NCBI GenBank assembly: GCA_003131945.1
Contig: PKWD01000266.1
Location: 1,772 to 8,440 of the forward strand
Direction of reading: 5' to 3'
DNA from: Acidimicrobiaceae bacterium
Lineage (GTDB): Bacteria; Actinomycetota; Acidimicrobiia; Acidimicrobiales; UBA8190
Length of the DNA: 6,669 nucleotides
The notes below the pieces were generated by a model that was given only the letters and a program-made list of their open reading frames with translations, did not search any database and was not told the origin of the DNA. Each line of letters begins with the position of its first letter. Position 1 is the stretch's first letter. Below, in pieces: positions 5,140 through 6,669 of the stretch. A program made the position numbers and the translations under genes.

Positions 5140-6669
5140 TCAGTGAGCGGCCAGGGTCCGGGCGGCGGCGGTGATGTCGGAGACCTGAGGGAGGATCGCC
5201 TCCTCCAGCGACGGTTCGTAGGCGACGAACGTGTCGGTGGCCGCCACCCGTGTGACCGGGGCGTCCAGAGCCCAGAAGCAGTGCTCGGCCACCCAGGCGG
5301 CGACCTCGCCACCGAATCCGGCCGTGAGGGTGTCCTCGTGGACCACGAGCAGCCGGCTCGTGCGCTCGACCGACTCGGCCACGAGCTCACGGTCCCACGG
5401 GGCGATGGTCCGCAGGTCGATCACCTCGGCACTGCAACCCTCGGCGGCCAGCTCGGTGGCGGCGACGAGGGACTTCTGGACGGTGGCACCCCACGTGACG
5501 ATGGTGAGGTCGCGACCGGGACGGGCCACCGCCCCCCGACCGAAGGGCAGCATCCATCGCTGTTCGGGGAACGGGTCGGCGGCGTAGCGCTGCCGGTAGA
5601 GATGTTTGTGCTCGAGGAAGAGCACGGGGTCCTCCGACGCGAAGGCGGTACGCAACAGACCGACGGCGTCGCGGGTGCGCGAGGGAAACGCCACGATCAG
5701 GCCCGGGATGTGGGCGAAGATCGACTCCCCGCTCTGGGAGTGCCAGATGCCGCCGCCCGTCAGATACCCGCCGATGGCGACCCGTACCACGAGCGGGCAG
5801 GTGAAGGCCCCGTTCGAGCGCCAACGGATGGTGGCCACCTCGCTGCGCAGCTGCTGCATGGCCGGCCAGATGTAGTCGAAGAACTGGATCTCGGCGCACG
5901 GGCGCAGTCCGCGCAGTGCCTGGCCCACGCCGCGACCGATGATGTTGGATTCGGCCAGAGGGGTGTTGTAACAGCGCGCCGACCCGAAGCGACGTTGCAG
6001 TCCTCTCGTGACACCGAACACCCCGCCCTTGCCCTCGACGTCGTCGAGCACGTCGTCATCAGCGTCGGCGACGTCTTCTCCGAAGATCCGGATCCGTTCG
6101 TCGGCGGCCAGGAGTTCATGCAGGGTCTGACCGATGGCGTCGGCCATGAGCACGGGCTCGGCGGCCGGGTCGGGGACGGGGCCGGGGAGAGCGCCGGGTT
6201 GGCCGCCATCGGAGGTGGACAGACTCACGACGTGGTCGGTCACGGTGGCGGGGTCCGGACGCGGGGCGCCGAGAGCTTCGTCGGCCGCCCGGGCCACGGT
6301 CTCTTTGGCCTCGGCCCGGATGGCCTGCGCTTCGGCCATCGTGAGGACGCCAGCGCTCACGAGGGCCCGTTCGAAGGTGTCGATGGGGTCGTGGGCCAGT
6401 TCACGGGCCAACTCGTCGGCCCCGCGGTACTTGGCCTGGGAATCGGCCGCCGAGTGGGAGTAGGGACGGGTGACCCGGGCATGGATGAGACCCGGCCCCT
6501 CGCCGGCGCGCACCCGGGCCACCGCCCGGGCCCCGACGGCGCGACAGGCCGCGTAATCCCATCCGTCCACCGTGGCCACCGCCAGCCCCCGGAAACCCCG
6601 CACCAGCTCTGACACCGGCGCCGGCGCCTGGTCGGCGGACCGCACCGAGATGGCGTAGCCGTTGTCGGC
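5140..6669 (-). CDS. 2-oxoacid dehydrogenase E1 component, alpha and beta subunits fused (5' end outside window)
   Basis: The minus frame is open from the right edge to TGA at 5142-5140, giving the last 509 residues. The enzyme performs thiamine-diphosphate-dependent decarboxylation of a 2-oxoacid and acylates lipoyl-E2. Numbering from the edge, residues 1-135 are the C-terminal part of E1 alpha: DNGYAIS at the edge, VDGWD, the RAGEGPGLIHARVTRPYSHS stretch and the KYR loop, then DPIDTF. A Pro/Ala/Gly-rich linker (about 135-172) leads into a full E1 beta: MADAIGQTLHELLAADERI, FGEDVAD with the cofactor-activating Glu near 198, GKGGVFGVTRGL, PLAESNIIGRGVGQALRG, IQFFDYIWPAM, GGGIWHSQSGESIFAHIPG, and the C-terminal transketolase domain (VTWGATVQKSLVAA, VIDLRTIAPWD, VVHEDTLTAGFGGEVAAWV). 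The sequence most resembles branched-chain (2-oxoisovalerate) E1 fusions. Pyruvate or acetoin dehydrogenase cannot be excluded, as no E2 or E3 gene is in view. The alpha-subunit thiamine-diphosphate motif (GDG...N) lies outside the window. Confidence 0.88.
   Translation of the reverse strand, partial: ADNGYAISVRSADQAPAPVSELVRGFRGLAVATVDGWDYAACRAVGARAVARVRAGEGPGLIHARVTRPYSHSAADSQAKYRGADELARELAHDPIDTFERALVSAGVLTMAEAQAIRAEAKETVARAADEALGAPRPDPATVTDHVVSLSTSDGGQPGALPGPVPDPAAEPVLMADAIGQTLHELLAADERIRIFGEDVADADDDVLDDVEGKGGVFGVTRGLQRRFGSARCYNTPLAESNIIGRGVGQALRGLRPCAEIQFFDYIWPAMQQLRSEVATIRWRSNGAFTCPLVVRVAIGGYLTGGGIWHSQSGESIFAHIPGLIVAFPSRTRDAVGLLRTAFASEDPVLFLEHKHLYRQRYAADPFPEQRWMLPFGRGAVARPGRDLTIVTWGATVQKSLVAATELAAEGCSAEVIDLRTIAPWDRELVAESVERTSRLLVVHEDTLTAGFGGEVAAWVAEHCFWALDAPVTRVAATDTFVAYEPSLEEAILPQVSDITAAARTLAAH

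Noticed and set aside
5135..5153. Possible fourth, decayed copy of the 19-nt repeat at the E1 stop
   Set aside because: Only about 10 of 19 positions agree and the ATG is absent, which is not clearly above chance at this base composition.
5104..6612. Plus-strand open frame of 502 codons
   Set aside because: It is antisense to the E1 fusion, whose minus-strand translation has clear family motifs. The plus translation is Gly/Arg/His-rich with no recognisable domain.

Overview
The window is a GC-rich, densely coding chromosomal segment. Long open frames lie antisense to real genes, and starts are a mix of ATG and GTG. Gene content (a PhoU-like protein, a stand-alone ornithine cyclodeaminase of the TIGR00300 type, a fused E1 alpha/beta dehydrogenase, NDH-2, an EstB-type serine hydrolase) and codon use suggest a high-GC actinobacterium, possibly of the Acidimicrobiia type. 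The taxon is an inference. No RNA gene, mobile element, CRISPR array or phage gene is visible.

Layout. (1) Positions 1-164, minus strand: the N-terminus of a PhoU-domain protein that runs off the left edge. (2) Positions 165-348: a divergent intergenic region with a perfect 12-bp palindrome and a Shine-Dalgarno site. (3) Positions 349-2555, plus strand: a tightly coupled pair sharing an ATGA overlap. It encodes a LOR/SDH-type ornithine cyclodeaminase and an arginine dihydrolase of the ArgZ/AgrE type. (4) Positions 6669-2520, minus strand: a three-gene co-directional run. It holds a 2-oxoacid dehydrogenase E1 with alpha and beta fused (5' end outside the window), a type II NADH dehydrogenase, and a beta-lactamase-fold serine hydrolase whose frame is broken by one extra C in a nine-C run. 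The two runs converge, and their last genes overlap by 36 bp.

Function. The plus-strand pair can be read as a two-step arginine catabolic pathway: arginine to ornithine, CO2 and ammonia, then ornithine to proline and ammonia. In cyanobacteria these two activities sit on one polypeptide (AgrE/ArgZ). Here they are two genes in the opposite order. The minus-strand run would join oxidative decarboxylation of a 2-oxoacid (NADH is made downstream by E3) with NADH reoxidation into the quinone pool by NDH-2. That metabolic link is inferred from gene order. Other unusual points are the homopolymer frameshift and three tandem imperfect 19-nt repeats at the ndh start, each beginning with an ATG in a different frame.
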